From Spirochaetota bacterium (GTDB lineage Bacteria > Spirochaetota > Brevinematia > DTOW01): DNA of 8,695 nt. Of the stretch, positions 1 to 5,721 are shown one piece after another. The stretch is from positions 1-8,695 of the forward strand of contig JAPYWX010000057.1 of assembly GCA_028276145.1 (NCBI GenBank), written 5' to 3'. The position numbers and the translations under genes were made by a program. Within the stretch, counting starts at the first letter, position 1. Each line of letters opens with the position of its first letter. The notes beneath the pieces are model-generated. The model searched no databases and had not been told where the DNA came from. It saw nothing but the letters and a program-made list of their open reading frames with translations.

Positions 1-1
1 A

Positions 2-394
2 AAGAAGTGGGGTAGAATTGTTTACATGACTTCAGTTTCTGTCAAAGAGCCTATTGATGGACTTATTCTTTCTAATGTTTTTAGATCTGGGGTTAATGCC
101 TTGTCAAAATCTCTCTCTAGGACTATTAAAGTTGATAATGTGACTTTCAATGTTGTGTGTACTGGTAATATATACACTGAAAGAGCAATTAAGCTTATTG
201 AAAGGAAGAGTAAAATTACAGGAGTTAGTTTTGAAGAATTTAAAAAGGAATTTGAGAAGAGTATACCTTTGGGTAGATATGGAAGTGTTGAGGAGATAGC
301 CAATTTTGTAGCTTTTCTTTGCTCTGAGAAGGCTAGTTACATCAATGGTACTAGTGTGCAGGTTGATGGTGGTTTCATAAGAGGAGTTTTATGA
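2..394 (+). CDS. Short-chain dehydrogenase/reductase family protein, C-terminal part (5' truncated)
   Basis: The reading frame is open from the left edge, so only the last ~130 residues are present; the internal ATG at 26 lies inside the conserved GRIVYMTS strand and is not the start. The segment matches the second half of a Rossmann-fold SDR related to 3-oxoacyl-ACP reductases. It has the active-site strand GRIVYMTSVSV, an NVVCTGNIYTER segment where the family has NxxxPGxxxT, the helix IPLGRYGSVEEIANFVAFLCSEKASYINGTSVQVDGG, and a short tail. The normal catalytic YxxxK is absent: at its expected place, 12 residues after the Ser of MTS, the protein reads LSNVF (in GLILSNVFRSGV). A subgroup of SDRs has this LSN-type replacement, so a divergent reaction or a non-catalytic role is possible; this is inference. 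The stop overlaps the purN start (ATGA), which indicates translational coupling. Family confidence is high; substrate unknown. Confidence 0.85.
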   Translation, partial: KKWGRIVYMTSVSVKEPIDGLILSNVFRSGVNALSKSLSRTIKVDNVTFNVVCTGNIYTERAIKLIERKSKITGVSFEEFKKEFEKSIPLGRYGSVEEIANFVAFLCSEKASYINGTSVQVDGGFIRGVL

Positions 395-1086
395 TAAGGC
401 TGTGGGTGCTTGTTAAGAGGAAAATTTTGGCCTTACTCGGCTTAAGGGATTACCTTAGGATCGGTATTTTGATATCTGGTCGTGGCTCTAACATGGAGGC
501 TATAATAAAGGGGTGTAAAGAAGGTAAGATTTACGGTAAGGTTGTTGTTGTTATAAGTGACAATCCTAACGCTAAGGGACTTGAGGTTGCTCGTAAGTAT
601 GGTGTTAGAGCTTTTTATGTGTATCCTGGCAAATATAAAGCTAAGTTTGAAGAAGATAGAGAGTGGGAATATGTTAGAATACTCAAAAAGTATGCAGTTG
701 ATATAGTTGTAATGGCAGGTTTCATGAGAATTATAGGTAAGCCTTTGCTGTCTTCTTTCCCTAATAGAGTAATTAACATTCATCCTTCATTGCTTCCCAA
801 ATATCCTGGATTGGATACGCATAGAAGGGTTCTGGAAGCTGGTGAAGAGGAGCACGGCTGTACTGTTCATTTTGCGAATGAAATTGTTGATGGTGGTAAA
901 ATAATAATGCAGGCGAAAGTTAGGGTTTCGCCAGATGATACACCTGAAGAGCTTGCCAAGAGAGTTTTAGCAAAAGAACATAAGATATTAGTAAAAACGT
1001 TATCTCTCATTTCAGAAGGTAAGATATCCTACGAAACTTTGGATTCTCCTATAGTCTACGGTCCCGATGACGAAATAGTTACCTAA
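391..1086 (+). CDS. purN: Phosphoribosylglycinamide formyltransferase (GAR transformylase), folate-dependent
   Basis: Cytoplasmic enzyme of de novo purine synthesis that transfers a formyl group from 10-formyltetrahydrofolate to glycinamide ribonucleotide. The 231-residue product has the N-terminal phosphate-binding segment IGILISGRGSNMEAII (24-39), the MAGFMRII segment (108-115), and the catalytic loop VINIHPSLLPKYPG (127-140). Asn129, His131 and Asp167 keep exactly the spacing of the catalytic Asn106/His108/Asp144 of E. coli PurN. The protein carries about 22 extra N-terminal residues before the first beta strand. The ATG at 391 overlaps the upstream stop and has GAGGAG at 381-386, four bases away. 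A TTG at 427, with AAGAGG at 415-420, is an alternative that would give a more standard length. It is coupled to the upstream SDR gene; the SPOR gene follows 43 bp later, probably in the same transcript. Identity is very secure; the start is less so. Confidence 0.95.
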   Translation: MIRLWVLVKRKILALLGLRDYLRIGILISGRGSNMEAIIKGCKEGKIYGKVVVVISDNPNAKGLEVARKYGVRAFYVYPGKYKAKFEEDREWEYVRILKKYAVDIVVMAGFMRIIGKPLLSSFPNRVINIHPSLLPKYPGLDTHRRVLEAGEEEHGCTVHFANEIVDGGKIIMQAKVRVSPDDTPEELAKRVLAKEHKILVKTLSLISEGKISYETLDSPIVYGPDDEIVT

Positions 1087-1116
1087 AACTTCTTTTTTGT
1101 ATTCCGAAATATTTCT

Positions 1117-1124
1117 AAAGGGGA
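1117..1124 (+). promoter_or_regulatory. Ribosome binding site AAAGGGGA that sets the SPOR gene start
   Basis: AAAGGGGA lies five bases before the ATG at 1130. The upstream in-frame TTG at 1097 has no comparable site, so the ATG at 1130 is preferred. Confidence 0.65.
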
Positions 1125-1129
1125 CTCAT

Positions 1130-1906
1130 ATGGTAGAAAAGGATGAATTCAATGAGTATGGTGTTAGGCAGAATGTAAGCAAGGAAAAGATAAAAAATTC
1201 TCCGAATTACTCAATGATAATAATTGTTACTGTGCTTTTCTCTATATTTAACTTTGTAGTTGGGTACATGATAGGTAAGTTTTTGGGTAGTTCTCAGAAG
1301 CCTGCTTATTCTTCTTCTATTCAAGAAAGCCGATATGAAAAAGTTGACAACATAGATAGTGTTGTAGGGTTGCCCTCCTCTAACTATTCTTCTAAGAAAA
1401 GTTCAGCAAATACTGTAGATGTTAGTGACCTGGAAAGTGATTTGACTGATAATTCCGTCTTAGAGAATAAAGATAGTTCTTTATCTTCTAAAAGTTCTTT
1501 AACTGAAGGTAAAAATGAAAATAGTGTTAGTTTAAAGAGTGTTAACAAGCAGGTTTCTTCTACTTCAAAGGCATCACAGAAGATTGTTTCTGAAGTATCT
1601 ACGAAAAAAACTAGTTCTGTTTCTACTTCAAAGGTTACTAAAAATGCTAGTAGCAGTTCTACTGGTAAAGTTTATTACGTTCAGGTCTCCGCAAATGAAA
1701 ACAAGGATGTTGCTCAGGGAACTCTTCAGAAGCTGAATTCAATGGGTATAAAGAATGCTTCTATAATCAATGTGACTGTAGGGAATAAGAACATATATAG
1801 AGTTAGAATGGGTGCTTTCAGTTCTTATGAAGAGGCTAACAAAGCTCTAGAGATTGCTAGAAAAGTCAATAAAGACGCTTTTATAGTTGTTTCAACAACT
1901 AAGTAA
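1130..1906 (+). CDS. Membrane-anchored SPOR-domain protein
   Basis: A 258-residue bitopic protein. A charged cytoplasmic N-terminus (1-27) is followed by one transmembrane helix (about 28-53, MIIIVTVLFSIFNFVVGYMIG), then a long low-complexity linker rich in Ser, Lys, Thr and Asn (about 54-179). The C-terminal domain (about 180-258) begins YYVQVSANENKDVAQ, continues with VTVGNKNIYRVRMGAFSSYEEANKALEIARK and ends in a beta strand. That is the SPOR (Sporulation-related repeat) layout: a YxVQV strand, the RVRxGxF strand and a helix with EAxxAL. SPOR domains bind denuded peptidoglycan at division sites, so the protein probably sits in the cytoplasmic membrane and reaches the septal wall; the division role is inference from the domain. 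Start chosen from the AAAGGGGA site at 1117-1124. It converges with the next gene, leaving only 3 bp between stop codons and no visible terminator. Confidence 0.8.
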   Translation: MVEKDEFNEYGVRQNVSKEKIKNSPNYSMIIIVTVLFSIFNFVVGYMIGKFLGSSQKPAYSSSIQESRYEKVDNIDSVVGLPSSNYSSKKSSANTVDVSDLESDLTDNSVLENKDSSLSSKSSLTEGKNENSVSLKSVNKQVSSTSKASQKIVSEVSTKKTSSVSTSKVTKNASSSSTGKVYYVQVSANENKDVAQGTLQKLNSMGIKNASIINVTVGNKNIYRVRMGAFSSYEEANKALEIARKVNKDAFIVVSTTK

Positions 1907-1909
1907 TAA

Positions 1910-2209
1910 TTAAAGTTGTATTCTTTTTTCTTTGAATACCAAAGAAATTAATTCTTGTGGGTTGTTTGTTATTACGAATACTTCTTGTACTGCAGTTCCG
2001 TGCTTTAGTAGTATTTTTAGTCCAGTCTTTGTTTCGTATTGTAGCTCTACAATTCTTTCTCCTGATGAGGACTTGCTGCCTTTTGTACTTATTCTCCCTG
2101 GTATTATGCTTTGTACTAATTGGTTTTCTGAAAGTTCTTCAAGGAATTTCCTAAATCCTTCTAGTATCGTGTGTTGTTGCTTTATTTTGTTTTTTCTGTA
2201 TTTTGCCAT
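1910..2209 (-). CDS. Small DUF2103-like protein of unknown function
   Basis: A 99-residue soluble protein with a basic N-terminus (MAKYRKNKIKQQH). The pattern HTILEGFRKFLEEL (13-26), IIPGRIS (35-41), LQYETKTGLKILLKHG (56-71) and VQEVFVITNNPQEL (74-87) resembles the DUF2103 family: an N-terminal His followed by a helix, a PGRI-type turn, and a terminal G-x-x-VQEVFVxT strand. Some members are annotated as metal-binding, but I see no clear metal site beyond His13, His70 and the acidic residues. The family call is from memory of the motif and is moderate. The ATG has no Shine-Dalgarno sequence and lies only 10 bp past a TATAAT box, so the transcript is probably almost leaderless. It converges with the SPOR gene. 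Divergent from it, across array A, is the exported-protein gene at 2562. Confidence 0.65.
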   Translation of the reverse strand: MAKYRKNKIKQQHTILEGFRKFLEELSENQLVQSIIPGRISTKGSKSSSGERIVELQYETKTGLKILLKHGTAVQEVFVITNNPQELISLVFKEKRIQL

Positions 2210-2219
2210 CTTATGAAAA

Positions 2220-2247
2220 ATTATATACTTAGTCTTGTCGGTGTTAA
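2220..2247 (-). promoter_or_regulatory. Sigma-70-type promoter for the DUF2103-like gene
   Basis: On the minus strand TTAACA (2247-2242) and TATAAT (2225-2220) are separated by 16 bp, matching 5/6 and 6/6 of the consensus. The ATG at 2209 starts 10 bp beyond the -10 box, so transcription would begin about 3-5 nt before the start codon. Confidence 0.65.
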
Positions 2248-2270
2248 CAAGAATAGAGTTTTTAACAAAA

Positions 2271-2332
2271 ACACTATAAGCACCTTTGTGCTTATAGCAC
2301 TAAGTGCTTAAAGCACTCGGTGCTTTAAGCAC
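2271..2332. repeat. Palindrome array A: three perfect 13-bp units plus one decayed unit, 16-bp period
   Basis: Perfect units are GTGCTTATAGCAC (2288-2300), GTGCTTAAAGCAC (2304-2316) and GTGCTTTAAGCAC (2320-2332), starting exactly 16 bp apart with spacers taa and tcg. A degenerate unit ACACTATAAGCAC lies at 2271-2283. The right part of this unit pairs with the next in a 9-bp inverted repeat (2275-2283 with 2288-2296, loop CTTT). The array lies 24 bp upstream of the -35 of the minus-strand promoter. Confidence 0.9.
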
Positions 2333-2446
2333 TCTGCCCTGATATAAAATGATAGTTACGATTCAAAGGGGGAACACACTTTTCCTTTTGAGATTCGAAA
2401 CGTTTTCTCTTTGTTTTGGGTGCTTTGGAGAACTTTTGGGAGTTTG

Positions 2447-2506
2447 GATAAGTTCTTATAGGTTCTAGAAATTTGTTTGGGTAGGGGGTTTTAAGATAAG
2501 TTCTTA
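2447..2506. repeat. 12-bp direct repeat GATAAGTTCTTA, two copies
   Basis: GATAAGTTCTTA occurs at 2447-2458 and 2495-2506, 48 bp apart. The core ATAAGTTCTTAT of the first copy is itself a palindrome. The second copy ends 7 bp before the -35 box of the promoter at 2514, so an operator is conceivable, but chance cannot be excluded in such biased sequence. Confidence 0.4.
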
Positions 2507-2513
2507 GTTGTTT

Positions 2514-2542
2514 TTGATTTTGGGATTTTTGATAACTATAAT
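2514..2542 (+). promoter_or_regulatory. Sigma-70-type promoter for the exported-protein gene
   Basis: TTGATT (2514-2519), a 17-bp spacer and TATAAT (2537-2542). Transcription would start near 2549, leaving a leader of about 13 nt that contains the GGGGGA ribosome binding site at 2551-2556. Confidence 0.65.
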
Positions 2543-2561
2543 ACTTATACGGGGGATTGTT

Positions 2562-3440
2562 ATGAAGAGGTTTTTGATTGTTACTTTTGTGTTTTTTGTC
2601 TTTGGTTTTTGGGCTTTTCCGCAGGTTGAGAACAAAAGCGTTAAAGATGAAGATATAAAATTGACTTTGTCAGCTAATTCGCCTTTGGTTGGCAAGACAA
2701 TTCTTGTGTTTCCTTCACCTAGAGAGTATGTAAATATGGGTAAGGATAGTGATTTGAAGTTTTTGGTTGACTTTATTAATTCATGTCTTTCTGAGTTAGG
2801 TATTGAGTATGTTGAGTATGAGAAGAGTCTGGATTTATCCAAGAAATTTAGAAAGATATATGAAGAGAAGAAAGGGCAAGATTTGACTTTGGCTCAGCTC
2901 TTGGCACAAGAGGTAAAGGCTCCTATTTACATAGAAGTTGACCTTGATGTTAAGGTTGAACCTTATCAGAAGTTAAGTGGTTGGATTTTAGTTGATGGCT
3001 CGGCGAGTTTGAAAGCTTATGATTCTTCTACGGCTAGGGGGCTTGGTTCTGCTCAGGCTGGTGATAGACTTGTTAACAACTCTTCGAACGAAGATAAAGC
3101 TAAGAAAGTTGTTCTCTCATATATAGCAAAAAAGACTCTCAAAGAATTGTTACCAAAGCTTGAAAGCTACTTAGCAAAAGGTGACAAGATAGAGGTTAAA
3201 GTTATAGGACTTAGGACTCTTAAGAGTGTCAGAGATTTTTCGGAATTTTTGAATACTTTACCTGGTATTAAGGAAAGTAAGAGAAAATCAGTATCAGGTG
3301 ATACTGCTGTGTTTGAAATAATTTATAACGGTGGTGTTGAATCATTCTTGAATGATTTTGCTGATATCTCAGCTTCTTATCCTGAGTATGAGAAAGCAAA
3401 GATAGACCAATCAGGTAATAGCGTTATAATATCTTTTTAA
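2562..3440 (+). CDS. Exported protein of unknown function
   Basis: A 292-residue protein with a typical Sec signal peptide: MKR, a hydrophobic core (4-17) and a likely cleavage near AFPQ (18-21). The mature protein appears periplasmic or surface-exposed. It shows a first alpha/beta domain (about 40-135; KTILVFPSPREY, ELGIEYVEY, APIYIEVDLDVKVEP), a strand pair with small residues (WILVDGSASLKAYDSSTARGLGSAQAGD, 141-168), a helix (about 177-203) and a last small domain (about 208-270; KIEVKVIGLRTLKSVRDFSEFLNTLPGI with IIYNGG). This order loosely recalls FlgT/LPP20-like envelope proteins, but I cannot name a family with confidence. The ATG at 2562 is chosen over an upstream TTG at 2508 because GGGGGA (2551-2556) lies five bases before it and it starts directly with the signal peptide. 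Its TAA overlaps the convergent neighbour's TAA. Confidence 0.8.
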   Translation: MKRFLIVTFVFFVFGFWAFPQVENKSVKDEDIKLTLSANSPLVGKTILVFPSPREYVNMGKDSDLKFLVDFINSCLSELGIEYVEYEKSLDLSKKFRKIYEEKKGQDLTLAQLLAQEVKAPIYIEVDLDVKVEPYQKLSGWILVDGSASLKAYDSSTARGLGSAQAGDRLVNNSSNEDKAKKVVLSYIAKKTLKELLPKLESYLAKGDKIEVKVIGLRTLKSVRDFSEFLNTLPGIKESKRKSVSGDTAVFEIIYNGGVESFLNDFADISASYPEYEKAKIDQSGNSVIISF

Positions 3441-3823
3441 TATGCTCTGAATGTGCCACTCCTAAAGACTTCTACAAATACCATTAGCCATGACAGAATA
3501 ATAGAGGCTAAGGAAGCATAAAGAAACACTATGTTTAAAGAAATGTTCGAAATGTAAATTGTGGATATGCTAGGTAAGTAAGCAAAAGGAAGTAAGGTTG
3601 ATATGAGTATCAGCCATGAAGAAGAAATTGTGAAAAAAGACCTTGATTTACCAATCACATAGACATTGACGAAGTAGTAAGCTATCATTAATAAGCTTAC
3701 TGCTATTCCTGAAATGAGAAAAATACCTTTTTGGGTATCTATGCCAAGTAGGCTTAGTACCATCTCAATTGTTGGAAATGCTATCAAGCCGAGTATTCCT
3801 ATTACGATGTTTTTTATGAACAT
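3437..3823 (-). CDS. Small integral membrane protein with about four transmembrane helices, function unknown
   Basis: A 128-residue, very hydrophobic protein. Predicted membrane helices are near 4-26, 33-57, 66-84 and 96-119, with short polar connections (GIDTQKG, GKSRSF) and a short C-terminal tail (RSGTFRAY). I do not recognise a family. The frame stays open to an ATG at 3904, which would add 27 basic residues. The start at 3823 is preferred because GGGGGA sits five bases upstream (3834-3829) and a good promoter (TTGAAA, 18 bp, GATAAT at 3871-3842) lies inside the longer frame, so a transcript from it would not include the earlier ATG. The gene is divergent from the tRNA operon and converges, with overlapping stop codons, on the exported-protein gene. 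Confidence 0.75.
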   Translation of the reverse strand: MFIKNIVIGILGLIAFPTIEMVLSLLGIDTQKGIFLISGIAVSLLMIAYYFVNVYVIGKSRSFFTISSSWLILISTLLPFAYLPSISTIYISNISLNIVFLYASLASIILSWLMVFVEVFRSGTFRAY

Positions 3824-3828
3824 CTCAG

Positions 3829-3834
3829 TCCCCC
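3829..3834 (-). promoter_or_regulatory. Ribosome binding site GGGGGA that sets the membrane-protein start
   Basis: On the minus strand GGGGGA is followed by CTGAG and then ATG (3823). The same GGGGGA with five-base spacing precedes the gene at 2562. The alternative ATG at 3904 has only a weak AATAAG upstream. Confidence 0.65.
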
Positions 3835-3841
3835 GAGACGA

Positions 3842-3871
3842 ATTATCAAAAATCTTTTCTAATCGTTTCAA
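3842..3871 (-). promoter_or_regulatory. Sigma-70-type promoter for the membrane-protein gene
   Basis: On the minus strand TTGAAA (3871-3866, 5/6 match), an 18-bp spacer and GATAAT (3847-3842, 5/6 match). It lies back to back with the tRNA promoter. Confidence 0.65.
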
Positions 3872-3877
3872 GCAAAT

Positions 3878-3907
3878 TTGAATTGTTGGGAATTTTTTTT
3901 TCATACT
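3878..3907 (+). promoter_or_regulatory. Probable promoter for the tRNA-Val operon
   Basis: TTGAAT (3878-3883), an 18-bp spacer that contains a T9 run, and CATACT (3902-3907); each box matches 4/6. Transcription would start near 3914, four bases before the tRNA. Confidence 0.5.
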
Positions 3908-3917
3908 TATTTCTGAT

Positions 3918-3991
3918 GGGCGGTTAGCTCAGTTGGTTAGAGCGCTGCTTTCACACAGCAGAGGTCAGTGGTTCAAATCCACTACCGCCCA
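3918..3991 (+). tRNA. tRNA-Val (anticodon CAC)
   Basis: Complete cloverleaf. The acceptor GGGCGGT (3918-3924) pairs with ACCGCCC (3984-3990). The D stem is GCTC/GAGC and the anticodon stem CTGCT/AGCAG encloses loop TTCACAC, giving anticodon CAC. The variable loop is AGGTC and the T arm AGTGG-TTCAAAT-CCACT. The discriminator is A3991, as expected for valine. CCA is not encoded: the next bases are AATG, of which ATG (3993) is the start of the following gene. Confidence 0.95.
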
Positions 3992-3992
3992 A

Positions 3993-4337
3993 ATGAGTGA
4001 GATTTCTAAAGCAATAGAAGAAATATTAAAAGCTGACGAGGAAGCAGAGAAAAAGCTAGAACAAGCCAAGCAGGAAGCTAAAAGAATAGTAGAGGGTGCT
4101 AGAGCTTATGTAGAGGAGTACAGAAAACAGAAAGAAAATGAGTTATCTCAGTTCAGGGCTTCTCTCAAGGAGAGAGGAGAAAAAGAGCTAGAAATGTTTA
4201 AAGAGGTTGAAGGGAGAAAAGTAGAAGAGATTATTTCAGCTTACGATGAGATTTTAAGACATAGGAAAGAAGAGATTGTTTCAGGGATAGCAAAGGAAGT
4301 TTTAGGGGAAATAATAGGTAAGGTTTTAGCGAAGTAA
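3993..4337 (+). CDS. Coiled-coil protein resembling V/A-type ATPase peripheral-stalk subunit (G/H type)
   Basis: A 114-residue, highly charged, almost wholly helical protein. MSEISKAIEEILKADEEAEKKLEQAKQEAKRIVEGAR begins with the pattern of V/A-ATPase G/H stalk subunits (short helix, then Ala/Glu/Lys heptads with QAKxEAxxI). The coiled coil runs from about 14 to 75 and a final helix, HRKEEIVSGIAKEVLGEIIGKVL (90-112), resembles the C-terminal end of such stalks. If correct it would form the peripheral stalk of a rotary ATPase with subunit E; no other ATPase subunit is in the window, so another coiled-coil role is possible. The ATG is one base after the tRNA discriminator base. There is no Shine-Dalgarno sequence and no other plausible start nearby; the open frame extending back to 3933 is the tRNA itself. 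rsmD starts one base after its stop. Confidence 0.6.
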   Translation: MSEISKAIEEILKADEEAEKKLEQAKQEAKRIVEGARAYVEEYRKQKENELSQFRASLKERGEKELEMFKEVEGRKVEEIISAYDEILRHRKEEIVSGIAKEVLGEIIGKVLAK

Positions 4338-4338
4338 A

Positions 4339-4875
4339 GTGCTAAGAATTTCAGGTGGTAGTTTGAAAAATAGACAGATATTCGTAAAAGACTCTAAAGT
4401 CAAACCTACTCAAGAGATTGTTAGACAATCTTTGTTTAATGTTATAGATGTAGTAGATTCAGTTTTTTTAGACCTTTTCTGTGGCTCTGGTATAGTTGGA
4501 ATTGAAGCCATAAGTAGGGGAGCTAATTTTGTTGTTTTTGTTGATAATAACTTTTCTTTATGTAATCAACTCCGTAGGAATCTTCAGAACTTGGGTATTG
4601 AAGAAGAAAAGTATAGAGTGCTGTGTAGCACTTGGGATAAGGCTTTGAAGGTTTTGGAAGCTGAAGGGATAAAGTTTGATATCTCTTTCGTTGACCCGTT
4701 TTATAATTTCCAAGAGTACGATTTACTATTGGAAACTTTAAAAGGAGTGGTGAAGGGGGGAGGAATAGTAGTTTTAGAACATTCTTCTAGGGTTCAGGTG
4801 AGCATACCTGAGGGTATAAAGTTATTTTCTCAAAAGCAGTATGGTGAAACTTCTTTAGTCTTTTTAGAAATATAA
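4339..4875 (+). CDS. rsmD: 16S rRNA (guanine966-N2)-methyltransferase, RsmD family
   Basis: SAM-dependent Rossmann-fold methyltransferase acting on small-subunit rRNA during ribosome assembly. The 178 residues match the family order: RISGGSLKNRQI (3-14), KPTQEIVRQSLFNVI (22-36; family RPTxxxVREALFN), the SAM-binding motif LDLFCGSGIVGIEAISRGA (44-62), the acidic strand end VFVDNN (66-71), the catalytic motif (119-122), and the final YGETSLVFLEI. The catalytic motif is DPFY rather than the usual DPPY/DPPF; the sequence gacccgttttat is clear. The start is GTG, one base after the upstream TAA, with no strong ribosome binding site, so translational coupling to the coiled-coil gene is likely. It is the last gene of the tRNA-Val transcript; the yebC promoter follows. 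Confidence 0.9.
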   Translation: MLRISGGSLKNRQIFVKDSKVKPTQEIVRQSLFNVIDVVDSVFLDLFCGSGIVGIEAISRGANFVVFVDNNFSLCNQLRRNLQNLGIEEEKYRVLCSTWDKALKVLEAEGIKFDISFVDPFYNFQEYDLLLETLKGVVKGGGIVVLEHSSRVQVSIPEGIKLFSQKQYGETSLVFLEI

Positions 4876-4888
4876 CCTTTCTTTTTTC

Positions 4889-4918
4889 TTGTATAGGATG
4901 GAAAAGGTTGTTTATAAT
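4889..4918 (+). promoter_or_regulatory. Probable promoter for yebC-rpmH-(rpsB)
   Basis: TTGTAT (4889-4894, weak), 18-bp spacer, TATAAT (4913-4918, perfect). Expected start near 4925, about 23 nt before the yebC ATG. Confidence 0.5.
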
Positions 4919-4947
4919 TATTTAGCAGTTATAAGTAGGGGGTTTTT

Positions 4948-5706
4948 ATGTCAGGGCATTCGAAATGGGCGAATATTAAACACAGGAAGGCTGCTCAGGA
5001 TGCTAAGAAAGGGCAGTTGTTTTCTAAGCTTGCTAAAGAAATAACAGTTGCTGCTAAGCTCGGTGGTGGTAACCCGGAAAACAATATAAGGTTAAGGGTT
5101 GCTATAGAAAAAGCTAGGGAAGCGAATATGCCTTCAGAAAATATAGAGAAGGCTATAAAGAGAGGTACAGGAGAGCTAGAGGGAGTTACTTACGAAGATG
5201 TGACATACGAAGGTTATGGTCCAGGTGGTGTTGCTATCCTCGTTAATGTGTTGACTGATAACAAAAATAGAACTGCTGCAGATATAAGGAAAATATTTTC
5301 AAAATTTGGTGGTAGTTTGGGTAGTGCAGGGAGTGTTTCTTGGATATTTGAAAGAAAAGGGTATATATCTGTCGATGCTTCAAAGTACACGGAAGACCAA
5401 ATTCTAGAAATTGCTCTAGAAGTTGGTGCTGAGGATGTGAAGAAAGAGGATGATGTAATAAGTATTTATACTCCTGTTGAAGCGTTTTCTGAGGTTCTTA
5501 ATGCTCTTAAGTCGAAAGGTATAGAGATTAAAGTAGCAGAAATTTCTATGGTTCCTAAGAGTACTGTCAGAGTTGATGACGAAACTGCCGTAAAAGTTTT
5601 GAAATTGCTTGATGAACTGGAGAGTAATGATGATGTTCAAAGTGTGGCATCTAACTTAGATGCTAGTGACGCTGCATTTGAGAAATTCTCTAAAGAAGCA
5701 GCTTAA
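4948..5706 (+). CDS. yebC: YebC/TACO1 family protein
   Basis: A 252-residue protein of normal family length. It opens with the signature MSGHSKWANIKHRKAAQDAKKGQLFSKLAKEI (1-32), followed by GGGNPENNIRLRVAIEKAREANMPSENIEKAIKRG (39-73), YEGYGPGGVAILV (87-99), TDNKNRTAADIRKIFSKFGG (102-121) and the AGSVSWIFERKG strand (126-137). The C-terminal domain includes the VPKSTV segment. YebC proteins were long annotated as DNA-binding transcriptional regulators. The mitochondrial relative TACO1 is a translational activator, and bacterial members have been linked to translation of difficult sequences; its neighbours here (L34, S2) fit a translation role, which is inference. AGGGGG (4937-4942) lies five bases before the ATG. 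rpmH follows after 15 bp. In many bacteria yebC adjoins ruvC-ruvA-ruvB; here ruvA lies two genes downstream. Confidence 0.95.
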   Translation: MSGHSKWANIKHRKAAQDAKKGQLFSKLAKEITVAAKLGGGNPENNIRLRVAIEKAREANMPSENIEKAIKRGTGELEGVTYEDVTYEGYGPGGVAILVNVLTDNKNRTAADIRKIFSKFGGSLGSAGSVSWIFERKGYISVDASKYTEDQILEIALEVGAEDVKKEDDVISIYTPVEAFSEVLNALKSKGIEIKVAEISMVPKSTVRVDDETAVKVLKLLDELESNDDVQSVASNLDASDAAFEKFSKEAA

Positions 5707-5721
5707 TTTTAAGGAGGGTAT

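Larger units (their letters stand above)
2210..2561. other. 352-bp divergent intergenic region with no gene
   Basis: I find no convincing coding frame here. The region holds the minus-strand promoter at 2220-2247, palindrome array A at 2271-2332, a 12-bp direct repeat (2447-2458 and 2495-2506) and the plus-strand promoter at 2514-2542. The part from 2340 to 2510 is G/T-rich on the plus strand and otherwise unexplained. Confidence 0.6.

Noticed and set aside
26..394. ATG at 26 as a genuine start of the first gene
   Set aside because: It lies within the conserved active-site strand of the SDR fold; upstream codons continue the family pattern (KKWGRIVY), so the gene is cut by the window edge.
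1932..2216. Open plus-strand frame opposite the DUF2103-like gene
   Set aside because: Its translation is a Cys/Ser/Phe-rich shadow, while the minus strand gives a recognisable family pattern and has a good promoter.
3824..3904. Extra 27 N-terminal residues of the membrane protein
   Set aside because: A good promoter and ribosome binding site lie inside or at the end of this stretch, favouring the ATG at 3823; not fully excluded.
3933..3992. Longer N-terminus of the coiled-coil protein starting at TTG 3933
   Set aside because: These 60 bases encode the tRNA-Val cloverleaf; the open frame is incidental.
4618..4631. Palindrome GTGCT-GTGT-AGCAC inside rsmD
   Set aside because: It shares arms with array A, but is single, within coding sequence, and has a different centre; probably chance.
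4874..4909. Inverted repeat AACCTTT/AAAGGTT after rsmD as a terminator
   Set aside because: The stem is 7 bp with a loop of more than 20 bases and no T run directly after it; it spans the yebC promoter.
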